Assembly (NCBI RefSeq): GCF_032118995.1
Contig: NC_092665.1
Location: forward strand, 11,016,512 to 11,080,511
Source of the DNA: Asterias amurensis
Taxonomy: Eukaryota > Echinodermata > Asteroidea > Forcipulatida > Asteriidae
Direction: 5' to 3'
DNA: 64,000 nucleotides
How positions within the stretch are numbered: the first letter of the stretch is position 1; the number at the start of each line of letters is the position of its first letter. The notes under the pieces were generated by a model. That model ran no database searches, was not told the DNA's origin, and was given only the letters and a program-made list of their open reading frames with translations. The translations under genes were made by a program, and so were the position numbers. Below are positions 46,333 to 57,359 of the stretch, piece by piece.

Positions 46333-47760
46333 ACGTGAAATCACTGCCTGCTTTATCTCTTTCTATCATTCCAAACAAATAAAGCGGATGTGTTAAGTTT
46401 GCATCGGGGATAAAGAATATTCATTTTATTTTTTACCCATATACACCGATGTGTGGTTAGCACTGTATACTCTATACTTTCCCGAGTCATGCGAATAACA
46501 AAAAATCTCAGGGATTACTCGGGTTGGATTCGAACCCACAACCATTGCAATTCTAGAATAGTGTCTTACCAACTAAACTAAATTTTACATATTACTATAA
46601 TGTTTGCGAGCCATGACAAAATATAGGATTCGAACTGTCTCTATAGCTACCGAGCAATCTCGCTGAATGTGCCGCACCTTTTAAACCATAATTGGTCTCG
46701 TAAATAATACTAAAAAAACTGTTAAAAAATTGTATAAAATGTTGTTGTTTGTTCTAGCACCTTCAGACCGTTGATGCACTATTCAGACTAGGTCATTTAG
46801 TTAACTATTAATCCCACCACCCGGGCTTTTTAAGGGACTTTCCCATTGGCATTGTGCAATCTCACAGTGACTTCGAGTGTTTTTAAGGTAGTTATTTGCG
46901 TAAGACCCTTTTACAAAGCCTTTGTAACGTTATCCTGAGGTAAAAGGTAGCTACTCAGGGATCACACCACACACCCTGGTTTTTAAGGGACTTTTCCCCC
47001 TTAATGATATAAATCTACAATGAGCGTGGTGTGCGTGCGCAAGTCTTTGGGGTTCAATTAGCCACCTGTTCGTCCCTTGTAAAAGGCTCATTTTTGGACT
47101 GTACAACTTGGCATACACAGAGTTCTTAATATTGTTATTCGTGCAAGCTAATGGACATAACCTTTGCAATATAAATCTGAACTAGAATGTAGCTTTTTTC
47201 ACTAGGGGATTAACAAACAAAAAGTCTACAACAATATTTTAAAGCGTGGTGTGCGTGCGCATTTTTTGGGGGGTTTAGATACGCCCATTTATGCTAATAA
47301 GCCCACATTCTTCCCTGGTAAAAAGTTCATCTTTGGACTGCCACACCTGGGCATAGAGTTCCTAATATTGTTATGTGCGCAAGCCAATAGACATTAACCG
47401 TTGTAATCCTGGGAGATGATAAACAAAACAAGTCTACCAACAACAATATTTTAAAGCATGGTGTGCGTGCGCAAGTCTTTTGTGTTTAGCTAATATTATG
47501 CTAATATAATATAATATTTATGCTTCGTCCCCGGTAAAAATAATAATTTTTAAACCACCCTTCTAGGCATAGAGTTCTGAATACTTTTATGTGCGAAAGA
47601 AAATGGATATACTCTTTGTAATGTTATCCTGAACTAGTTTATAGGTATTTTTCAGGAGAGGATTGATAAACAACACAAGTTTACAACAATCTTCTGTGAA
47701 CTTGTTTTGTTACTCATGTACGTGTGCAAGTCTTGGGGTTAAGATACGGGGCCATGTATG
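46330..47760. repeat. Diverged duplicate of 44495-45540 and about 220-bp tandem units
   Basis: gtgaaatcactgcctg, ccacccgggctttttaaggg and cattgtgcaatc recur in the same order as at 44500-45230. From about 46990 a unit with gcgtggtgtgcgtgcgca and catctttggactgccacacc repeats at 47023, 47242 and 47454, with a partial copy near 47710; single copies are at 43243 and 45310. A family S3 SINE sits at 46395-46680. Confidence 0.75.
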
Positions 47761-47995
47761 TTAAAGGAACACATTGCCTTGGATCGGTCGAGTTGGTCCA
47801 TGAAAAACGTTTGAAACCCTTTGTTGTGAAAGCATTTGAACCGTTTGTTATGAAATCGATGTGATAAGAAAAATGTTTTAAAAGTAGAATATAATGATCC
47901 ACACAATATGCCTCTAAGTGTATGGTTTTCCCTTTACTTGGTGAACTAACACTGTCGGCCATTTTAAGGAGTCAAAAACTTGACTTCAAAAAGGG
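47760..47995. mobile_element. TTAA element, family B, left arm only
   Basis: gttaaaggaacacattgcct through the arm to cggccattttaaggagtcaa. The right arm is missing. A 20-bp stretch (gtttgaaaccctttgttgtg / gaaccgtttgttatga) is duplicated inside. Confidence 0.8.
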
Positions 47996-48198
47996 TGGAA
48001 TAAAATAAAGTAAAATAAAATACAATTTAAAAAATAAATAAATGAATAAGTAGGAAATGTGAATTGCAATCTTTTCAGCATAAACCGTTTTAAGAAATTT
48101 AATTACAAAATTATATTGAATTTTACTAACATTTCTTCAATTTTCAGAATATTGAGTATTGATCTCTCTTCAGTGATTAATTCCAAAGCGCCGCCAAC

Positions 48199-51100
48199 AT
48201 GTCTCAGCCATCTCTAAAACAGTGGTATGAAGACCGGAAGAGGTTAAGGGTCGTCTATGATCATTCCAGGGCAAAACCGGTAGAGAGGAAGAACAAAATC
48301 AAGAAGAGTAGACAGGCAGCTTTCAAGTCTGCATTAGCAGAGAGGACAAAGCCATCGGGACAGCATCAAGACACCAAGACGAACACGTCAGATTCATCAT
48401 TGGGCAAAGAACAATGCGGAGCACAAGCAAAAAGGTACCGTATATTGCATTCACTCAAACAATATCGAAAGTAGAGGGTGTAGGCCTATTAAGGAGTTTT
48501 CAAGAAGTTCCAAGCTCCATGAGCTCAAACACTACATTTCTAAGGGGAACTGATGGAACGATTGTTTTGAGACAAACATCTTTGTGTTATGATGGTGAAG
48601 TTCCTTGAGCAAAATGTTTTTCAGCTCAACTGCTTTACGCAAGTTTTTTTATGACCTTGATTTAAATTCAAATACGAACAAAATATCTTTATTGTCTACA
48701 AGCAGTGAATGAGGTATTTCATGAAAACATCCAATTCTAATTCTCATCTCTACAGAGACGAAGCCTCCTCCCATAGAAGCAAAGACACTCATCACATGAT
48801 ACAGATCTTTATCAAGACGCCCATCAACCCCAAAACCCTCTGTCTACGACTCGATCATAAAACAACCGTCTCCGACCTGAAACACATCATTCACAGGAAG
48901 TTGGTCATTCGTCCTGCATTGCAAAATCTGTACACAAACAACAAAAGGTTCAAGGTATTGGTCTACGTAATACTTGATTTGTGAACCATTCACCTTTGCA
49001 TTTATAAATTTTTCTAAATGAATCACAGTGGTTCGTTTTATCTCACTTCGGGGAAGGGACAAAATGGGACCAAGAGTTGTTTTCACAAAGGTACCTAAAT
49101 GGAAGAACTAATTACTGGATGGTTACAACGACGGCTCGTGTTATATCTTGAAATAAAATATGAAAAGAAAAAGTTGATCTGCGAAGATATAGAACAAGAA
49201 TGAAACCCGTACTGAAAACAACGGAAGCAATCCGAGCATAAATGTGAGAATTCAAGGACCATCGTTTATATAAGTTTTACAAAACATTTTCCCCCATTAT
49301 TTTCCCAGTTATGTGACGCTTTGACTCTTCTTGATCTTGGCATTAAACCGGAGACAAACATTGATCTAACACTAGCAGAAGGTTTGCTTGGTGGCGCCCC
49401 AACACGTGAGTAGTGCATTTTCATGACGTGTCAGACTTTGTGTTGTTTTTCTCCACACAGTCAGTTGAAATTCGTCTTTGTTCACATCTTTTAATTGATT
49501 GATCATCAATAAAATGAAATTAAGGAACGAAATCTCAAATTCAGTGACATTGTTTTGTTCAAGCTGCATTTGATTTTTCATAATATTATTTTTTGTCTTT
49601 TGTATGAATCAATGATGCAAAATGGCTATGATCTTTGCATGGTTTTTATGGTGTTATGATTAATATTCTTGGTTATTGTGTAATTTTGTAAGCTATAATT
49701 ATTAGAAGTTCTTACACTTGGGATAATGGGGACAACTTCCGGTTAAAAATAAGTTCAGCTGAAACTTCCTTGAACGACTATATGTAGGTTCATTTTGTGC
49801 AAGGAAGTTGGTGGGATTAAGCAGATCATGCATTCTAGAGCCAACGTTCATAAGATGGAAAACGAATTTTTACATTAGAGGTATACCAATCCCTATTGAT
49901 TAATTTGTAAAAAAAAAAAAAAATTAAAAAATGGCCGAAAGTTCAGAAGCAGATCAGACATTCCTGAGACATGCATTCTTACACGTAACTGTATTTTAGA
50001 AGGACATTAATCTCATTAAGAAGGTCTGAAGGGGAAGCTTCCTGTATAAGATTGTTCATTACTGTTGTATTCTCTAAAATGTTTTGGCCTGGAGCAGTAG
50101 ACGAGACATTCCGACGGACTTTAGCGGTAAACCTCGGCAAGGACTGGCAGCAGCTCGCAGTCAAGCTTAAGTTCAAACCAGCAGAGATTGGCAAGTTTGA
50201 ACGTTTCGCTGAGAGCAACCCAGAAGAACAGGCTTACACGATGCTAGTTTCTTGGTGGAGCAAGCAGGCTGATGACAGAGAAGCGGTAAAATGGTTGAGA
50301 AGTGCTTTGGCTCAAATAGGTCGTCGAGATTTAGCTGCAAGGATCCCAGGTGAGAACATGGTTGGATTATCTTTGTTTTTAAATATGAAACACTATAATC
50401 GTCTATCTGTAGAAAAAGGAATACGTGCACAATGTTTTGTTTTATACTTACATGAATACAGTATTATGATGACAGGTTACGAACCCACATCCCCAAGAGC
50501 AAATACTGAATTATGTCATCAATACGTTGAAACAAGTAAAACATCACGGCAGGCAGGTTATTTTGTTAGTGGCATGTTATTTTGTTGGAAAGACTTTACA
50601 ATAAACACCTTTGTGTGTTGCCATACTTCTTGTAGGTTACGAACCCACATCCCCAAGAGCAGGTAACAAAGGGAAGTCACCGGATGCATCAGGAAGTGAT
50701 GAGAAGAAACTACGAGGCCCTGGGGCAGACAGGACTGATTTGCCACAAACCTCGGGTAAACCTTCCAATCATGAAGTTTGTCATCACCACGATGAAACAA
50801 GTAAAACATCGCGGCAGGCAGGTTATTTTATTAATAAGATTTTAAGATAAACCCTTTGTGTGATTGTCATTTTTCTTATAGGTTATGTACCCCAATCCCC
50901 ACGAGCATGTAGCAAGAGGCAGTCACCGGAACAGCAGTCAACATCCGATGCATCAGGTATTAATGATATTATGTTAGAAGTCGTAGCTGAGAATGTTGGG
51001 AAAGATTGGAAGCAAGTCGGCACTTCTTTAGGCATTAAAGCTGCACAGATTGACACATATCCAATTGACCATCCACATGACGTCAAAGAGCAGATCTATC

Positions 51101-54100
51101 AAATGCTGCGTGATTGGGTCGGGAAACAAACAAGCCAAAAGGAGGCTGAAGACGGGTTGATAGAGACGCTTGTCAAACTCGGCCGAGCTGACATTGTTCA
51201 AATGTTACCAGGTAAGTAAAATCACACCTTTGTTTTGTCCTGCATGTTTGTCCCCAGGGAACATGGTGCCCTTACAAAATTTTCCCATGGTGTTTTCCCA
51301 TGGGAAACCCATGATGATTTCCCATGGGCGATTCCCCTTGGGAAACCCAAGGAGAAACTGGACCCCATGTATACATTGGCTTAACTTTACTAGTCAAATT
51401 ACGAATACGAATTATCTCAGCAAAACTTTATTGAATAAATTGCAGACCAGATGTATTATTTTATTAAAAGTACGAATACAACGCAATGCCTGTTTCCTTT
51501 TTTCCTTTCAGGTGATGCACGCACATCCCAAGTAGCACGTAAGATAGACGAAGTTCACTGCAGGCAGCTAAAGGAACGTCAGTCAATAACCGATACATCA
51601 GGTATTGGTGAGAAGAAGTTACGAGTCGTAGCTGAGGATATTGGAAAAGATTGGAAGAAACTCGGCACTTCTTTAGGCATTAAAGCTGCACAGATTGACA
51701 CATATCAAAGCGACTACCCGAGTGACCTCAACGAACAAGCCTTCCGGATGCTCCTGTATTGGTGGTGTGGACAGGACCCCGAGGCGGCTGAAGACGAGTT
51801 GAAGAAGGCACTTAAAGAAATCGGTCATACTGAAATCATCAGAACATTAGGTATGCGTTATTTTAACAACCAGTAAGATTCCCTTTTTACTTGATAGTTG
51901 AAATAAAACTACTCCTTCCATAAAGTGATCCTTTTGCTGGCGGTTCACAGGTTGTATCGTAAAATCCCTGGCTTCGCGGCAGTTCAGGCTGTATGGCTTC
52001 TGACTGGCACCCGTGAGCTCAGGTTTTAACAAAATAGCGAGACCACCAGATTTTAAGACCTACTGAGGACTTGGTAGAGTGCCGGAGGTCGTTTATAGGT
52101 TCAAGTTTCTTTGTTTAACTTGGAATTGCTAAATATTTTTTCAGGTGAGATGGAGCTGCCCTTCAAAGCGCTGATTGAGACTTTGGTGAGTCATTACAAG
52201 AAGACGTTGAAAGTGAACACACACGCTGCACATAAGGATCTGGCTGTTGATATGGATCAACTTTATGTAAGTTTAGAACTTTTGCAAGAAACAAACCAAC
52301 CTGATAAGCCACTCATATTGCAGTCAGGTTTAGTTAAAGGAAAACATGAAACCGATCACACAATACACATTGACATTAAAGGCGAACACGAGACCGATAA
52401 AATTCAAACAGAGTATCAGAAAATTCCCCTCAAGTCATACGAAAACATGTTAAGCTTGGATAAGAACAGAATCATAATCACTGCTGAAAGTGGGTATGGT
52501 AAATCAACGCTTCTAAAAAAGATAGCTTATGACTGGGCTGTTTTACAGAGTGATACTCATTCGACCCGCCACAAACAAGAGTCACCTCTGTCAAAGTATA
52601 AGCTTGTATTGTTGTTGGAAATAAACAAAATGGAGGTCAAGTTTAACATTATGGATGAAATATCTTCTCAAATATTGCCTCAAAACGAATTTGGAAAGAA
52701 GAGTATTGAAAATTTTATGACACAAAACCCAGAGAAAGCTCTCATCCTTCTTGATGGAGCAGATGAAATCTCATTCGAGAGACTACAAAATGCAAACGAA
52801 GACTTCAGTGTTAGCAACGTCCTCGCATTCAAGTCGCTCAAACGCTGTAAGGTAATTGTAACAAGTCGTCAGTCTACGGCGCTTAAGTTACTGAATTGCA
52901 ATCCAGATTTCACAAGAATAAATATCGTTGGATTCGATGACAATAATAAGGAAAAGTATATCAGTAAATACTTCAGCAACCATGATTCACAACACCATGC
53001 TCGTGTTCTTTCTAAAATAAACAAATCTGAAACACTGCGCAGTTTAGGAGAAATTCCTCTGTTTCTTTGGCTGATGTGTTCGTCATTAACACAGGCCGAA
53101 AGTCGACTACCTGACAGGATTACAGAACTGCTTCATAACACAATCAGAATATTCTATCAGCAAAAGATGAGCAAAGATTGCTCATCCAATTCCTCCGGGA
53201 AAAAAACTGAAGAGGAGTTTAATGAGCTGATTGCCAAACTTGGGCAGGTTGCACTTGAATGTTCGACGTCAAAAAGCCAAGAAAAAAATTCCTTCGCAGT
53301 TTCAGAGTTTGATTCAGAGGAACTTGTCAATAAGGGTTGTGAAGTCGGCTTGCTGACCCGAGTGCAGTTCATGCACGGTATAGAAAGTGTTAAACGAGTC
53401 AAGTTCTATCACACGGTAATCATGGAGTTTTGTTGTTCCGTTTACCTGTCTGATAAGGTAGAGTCAAATCCTGATAAATTCAATGAGTACATGTCAGGAA
53501 TGTTAGAAGGTGACGTAAACAGAATTGGATACTTCATCCGTTTCTGCAGCGGGAGAAACAGAAAGGCTGCAGAATGTGTCATAGAACTGACCAAAAATCA
53601 CCTTTCAGTTTACAGTAAACAAACTCCTGTTGAGTGTGAGAGGTATGTATGTTTACATAGGATAATGATGCTGGCTTTGTTTGAAGCCAAGCTTGGTTCG
53701 ACTGTAAAAACCCTCGCGATGGATGAGTGGGTGAGATTCCCATATGAGTTGAAAGGAGAAGACCTCTTGGCTGCATGTTATTTCATTCAACACCTACCTG
53801 AACGATCTAGTCTTCATCATGTTTCTGATATAAATATATTGTGTCAAGGGTCAACCGATTTGGATATTGTAGAACAAATAATGGCTAGAACAAGTTGTGA
53901 TTTATCATTACAAGTAGTTGGAGTAAAATTGAACGACAAGATTCATCAGCTCAAAAGAATGTCTGAATTTGTAACATCACTCACGTTAAAAGATTGTCAG
54001 TTAGAGTGTGTCTCTGTTCCTCAACTTTTCAAGTTATTTCAATCAACTACCGAGTTGAAGAAAGTGTGCTTGGTGGGAAACAACTTGCACGGTTTGAAAT

Positions 54101-55773
54101 CAGACCACATACCTCACATTTCTTCCTTAAAGGTGCTGATTCTAGATGGATGTGCGCTGACGAAGGATGATATTGGGCCAGTTTTCTCCATCTTGTCTGC
54201 TGCTGGTAGTGTAACGAGACTTGTTCTAATAGATAACGATCTCCATGGTATTAAGGGGGACGAGATAGCTCCTGTTTCTTCCTTGAATGAATTGCATCTA
54301 TACGCGTGTGGTATAAAGAGTGATGATATTGGGTCAGTTTTCTCCATCGTGGCTGCTGCAGGTAGAGTAACGATACTTGTTCTAGAGGATAACGACCTCC
54401 ATGGTATTAAGGGGGACCAGATAAGTCCTGTTTCTTCCTTGAAGGAATTGCATCTATACGCGTGTGGTATAAAGAGTGATGATGTTGCGTCAGTTTTTTC
54501 CATCGTGGCTGCTGCAGGTAGTGTAACGACCCTTGGTCTAAAGGATAACAATATCCGTGGTATTAAGGGGGACCAGATAACTCCAGGTTCTTCCTTGAAG
54601 GAATTGCATCTAAGTGCGTGTGGTATACAGAGTGATGATATTGGGTCAGTTTTCTCCATCGTGGCTGCTGTATGTAGTGTAACGACACTTGTTCTAGAGA
54701 AAAACGATCTCCATGGTATTAAGGGGGACCAGATAACTCCAGTTTCTTCCTTGAAGGAATTGCATCTATACGCGTGTGGTATACAGAGTGATGATATTGG
54801 GTCAGTTTTCTCCGTCCTGGCTGCTGCAGGTAGTGTAACGACACTTGTCCTAGTTGATAACGATCTCCATGGTATTAAGGGAGACCAGATAACTCCAGTT
54901 TCTTCTTTGAAGAAATTGCATCTACGCTCGTGTTGTATACAGAGTGATGACATAGGGTCAGTTTTCTCCATTGTTGCTGCTGCAGGTAGTGTAACGAAAC
55001 TTGTTCTAATGGATAACGATCTCCATGGTATCAAGGGGGATCAGATAAGTCCTGTTTCTTCCTTGAAGGAATTGCATCTATATGCGTGTGGTATACGGAG
55101 GGATGATATTGGGTCAGTTTTCTCCATCGTGGGTGCTGCAGGTAGTGTAACGGAACTTGTTCTAAAAGATAACGATCTCCATGGTATTAAGGGGGACCAG
55201 ATAAGTCCTGTTTCTTCCTTGAAGGAATTGCATCTATACGCGTGTGGTATAAAGAGAGATGATATTGCGTCAGTTTTTTCTATCGTGGCTGCTGCAGGTA
55301 GTGTAACGGAACTTGTTCTAATGTATAACGATCTCCATGGTATTAAGGGGGACCAGATAGGTCCTGTTTCTTTCTTGAAGGAATTGCATCTATACGCGTG
55401 TGGTATAAAGAGTGATGATATTGCGTCAGTTTGTTCCATCGTGGCTGCTGCAGGTAGTGTAACGACACTTGTTCTAAAGGATAACGATCTCCATGGTATT
55501 AAGGGCAACCAGATAAGTCCTGTTTCTTCCTTGATGGAATTGTATCTATACGCGTGTGGTATAAAGAGTGATGATATTGCGTCAGTTTGTTCCATCGTGG
55601 CTGCTGCAGGTAGTGTAACGACACTTGTTCTAAAGGATAACGATCTCCATGGTATTAAGGGCAACCAGATAAGTCCTGTTTCTTCCTTGAAGGAACTGCA
55701 TATATATGCGTGTGGTATACAGAGTGATGATATTGGGTCAGTTTTCTCCATCGTGGCTGCTGCAGTAGTGTAA
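48199..55773 (+). CDS. NLR-type receptor: UBL, three death domains, NACHT, LRR array
   Basis: Eight exons with matching phases: 48199-48434, 48756-48954, 49309-49405, 50098-50349, 50636-50755, 50882-51211, 51512-51850, 52145-55773; 1,733 residues. Order: basic N-terminus (1-79); ubiquitin-like fold (about 93-176: MIQIFIKTP... ending LLGGAP); death domain 1 (about 178-260, LGKDWQQLAVKL); linker; death domain 2 (about 325-410) and 3 (about 440-523), both with GTSLGIKAAQIDTY; NACHT with P-loop AESGYGKST (Lys644), Walker B LILLDGADE (Asp728), sensor VTSRQS and winged-helix motif FYHTVIMEF; LRRs from about 1156. NLRs sense danger signals and oligomerise through NACHT; death domains recruit signalling partners. 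The ATG has a good context (gccaacATGt). The stop comes from a one-base loss inside an LRR. Linking exons 1-3 to the rest rests on phase and position only. Confidence 0.82.
48756..49405 (+). CDS. NLR exons 2-3, ubiquitin-like domain
   Basis: Exons 48756-48954 and 49309-49405 together encode an 80-residue ubiquitin-like fold. The opening QIFIKTP and the segment LLDLGIKPETNIDLTL line up with ubiquitin's QIFVKTL and LSDYNIQKESTLHLVL, and the domain ends in Leu-Leu-Gly-Gly. The central lysines of ubiquitin are mostly not conserved. It could recruit ubiquitin-pathway partners or support oligomerisation; its role here is not known. Confidence 0.7.
50476..50556 (+). other. Possible cassette exon, duplicate of exon 5
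   Basis: After a tgatgacag acceptor, the sequence gttacgaacccacatcccca copies the start of exon 5 (50636). It stays open for 81 bases to cggcaggcag/gttatt, phase 1 at both ends, so including it would keep the NLR frame. The flanking intron (gaaacaagtaaaacatc.cggc) is also duplicated at 50792-50822. The donor is weak, so it may be vestigial. Confidence 0.45.
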
Positions 55774-57173
55774 CGACACTTGTTCTAAAGGATAACGATC
55801 TCCATGGTATAAAGGGGGACCAGATAACTCCTGTTTGTATTCTTCCTTGAAGGAATTGCATCTATACGCGTGTGGTATACAGAGTGATGATGTTGGGTCA
55901 GTTTTCTCTAACGTGGCTGCTGCAGGTAGTGTAACGAGACTTGTTCTAATGGATAACGATCTCCATGGTATTAAGGGGAACCAGATAACTCCAGTTTCTT
56001 CCTTGGAGGAATTGCATCTATACACGTGTGGTATACAGAGTGATGATATTGGGCCAGTTTTCTCTATCGTGGCTGCTGCAGGTAGTTTAACGAAACTTGC
56101 TCTAATGGATAACGATCTCCATGGTATTAAGGGGGACCAGATAAGTCCTGTTTCTTCCTTGAATGAATTGATTCTTTACACGTGTTGTATACAGAGTGAT
56201 GATATTGGGTCAGTTTTCTCCATCGTGGCTGCTGCAGGTAATGTAACGACACTTGTTCTAGAGAAACACGATCTCCATGGTATTAAAGGAACACGTTGCC
56301 TTGGATCGGTCGAGTTGGTCTTTGAAAAGCGTTTGTAACCGTCTGTTATAAAATGCAAATAAGTAGAAAGATGTTGTAAAAGTAGAATACAATGATCCAC
56401 ACAAACATGCCTCGAAATTGCACGGTTTTCCTTTTACCTCGTCGAATAACACGGTCGGCCATTTATGGGAGTCAAATTTTTGACTCCCATAAATGGCCGA
56501 CCGTGTTAGTTCGCACAGTAAAGGGAAAAACACGCAATTTCGGGGCAAATTTGTGTGGATGATTGTATTCTACTTTTAAAACATCTTTCCAACCATATGC
56601 ATTTTGAAAAAAAACGGTTTCAAACGCTTTTTATAGACCAACTCGTCCGATCCAAGGCAACGTGTTCCTTTAAGGGGGACCAGATAACTCCAGTTTCTTC
56701 CTTGAAGGAATTGCATCTATACGCGTGTGGTATACAGAGTGATGGTATTGGGTCAGTTTTCTCCATCGTGGCTGCTGCAGGTAGTGTAACGAATCTCGTT
56801 CTACAGGATAACGATCTACATGGTATTAAGGGGGACGAGATAGCTCCTGTTTCTTCCTTGAAGGAATTTTGTCTATGCGTGCGGTATACAGAGTGATGAC
56901 ATTGGGCCAGTGTTCTCCATCGTGGCTGCTGCAGGTAGTGTAACGAATCTTGTTCTAGAGAAACACGATCTCCATGGCATTAAGGGTGACCAGATAACGC
57001 CAGTTTCTTCCTTGAAGGAATTGCATCTATACGCGTGTGGTATACAGAGTGATGATATTGGGCCAGTTTTCTCCATCGTGGCTGCTGCAGGTAGTTTAAC
57101 GAAACTTGTTCTAAAGGATAACGATCTCCATGGTATTAAGGGAGACCAGGTAACTCCAGTCTCTTCCTTGGAG
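54076..57173 (+). repeat. Coding tandem array, 156-bp double-LRR unit, about 18 copies
   Basis: Units start at 54076 (diverged), then 54232 and every 156 bases to 55636, all in frame. Continuing units start at 55791, 55952, 56108, 56264 (interrupted), 56807, 56961 and 57117. Each encodes a 28-residue repeat (LKELHLYACGIxSDDIGSVF...) and a 24-residue repeat (VTxLVLxDNDLHGIKGDQ...). Neighbouring units differ at only a few bases, mainly in the Thr/Lys/Arg/Glu before LVL, the residues before DND, and Tyr/Arg/Thr near the turn. Confidence 0.95.
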
Positions 57174-57359
57174 TACTCGAATTTGACTGATTGTGGTCTG
57201 CAGACTGATGATTTAAGGTTGCTATCAATGGCCCTGAATATGGAATGTCATGGTTCTGTTCTTCGTAGACCATTTTCGGAGATCCTTCGTCGTGTTGAGC
57301 TCCTTTGTCGTTTTGTTCAAGCTCAATCGGATTTCATAGGTTGGCCTAGCCCTATGTAG
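55774..57359 (+). pseudogene. Decayed 3' LRR tail of the NLR gene
   Basis: The LRR array continues past the stop but in broken frames: one base lost at about 55765 (gctgcagtagtg instead of gctgcaggtagtg), five gained at about 55838 (tgtttgtattcttcc), an element with stops at 56283-56673, and two lost at about 56870. The last 60 codons (TDCGLQTDDLRLLSMALNM... to a TAG at 57357) look like the original C-terminus. In a functional relative the protein would be roughly 400 residues longer. Assembly error in a homogeneous array cannot be excluded for the single-base change. Confidence 0.8.
56283..56673. mobile_element. TTAA element, family B, inside an LRR unit
   Basis: The target ggtaTTAAgggggacc is split. 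TTAA stands at 56283-56286 and 56670-56673, with inverted ends aggaacacgttgccttgg / ccaaggcaacgtgttcct. The net gain is 387 bases, confirmed by the unit spacing (543 = 156 + 387). The centre is a long palindrome around gggagtcaaatttttgactc. Confidence 0.95.

Noticed and set aside
50098..50666. Reading the death-domain 1 frame through 50666 as a single exon
   Set aside because: The death domain ends at a good donor (CCCAG/gtgagaac at 50349), and the following sequence loses the fold; the next exon acceptor restores the phase.
54114..55751. Long antisense open frames (306 and 236 codons) opposite the LRR exon
   Set aside because: They exist only because a 156-bp unit open on both strands is repeated; their translation is a periodic artefact without a known family.
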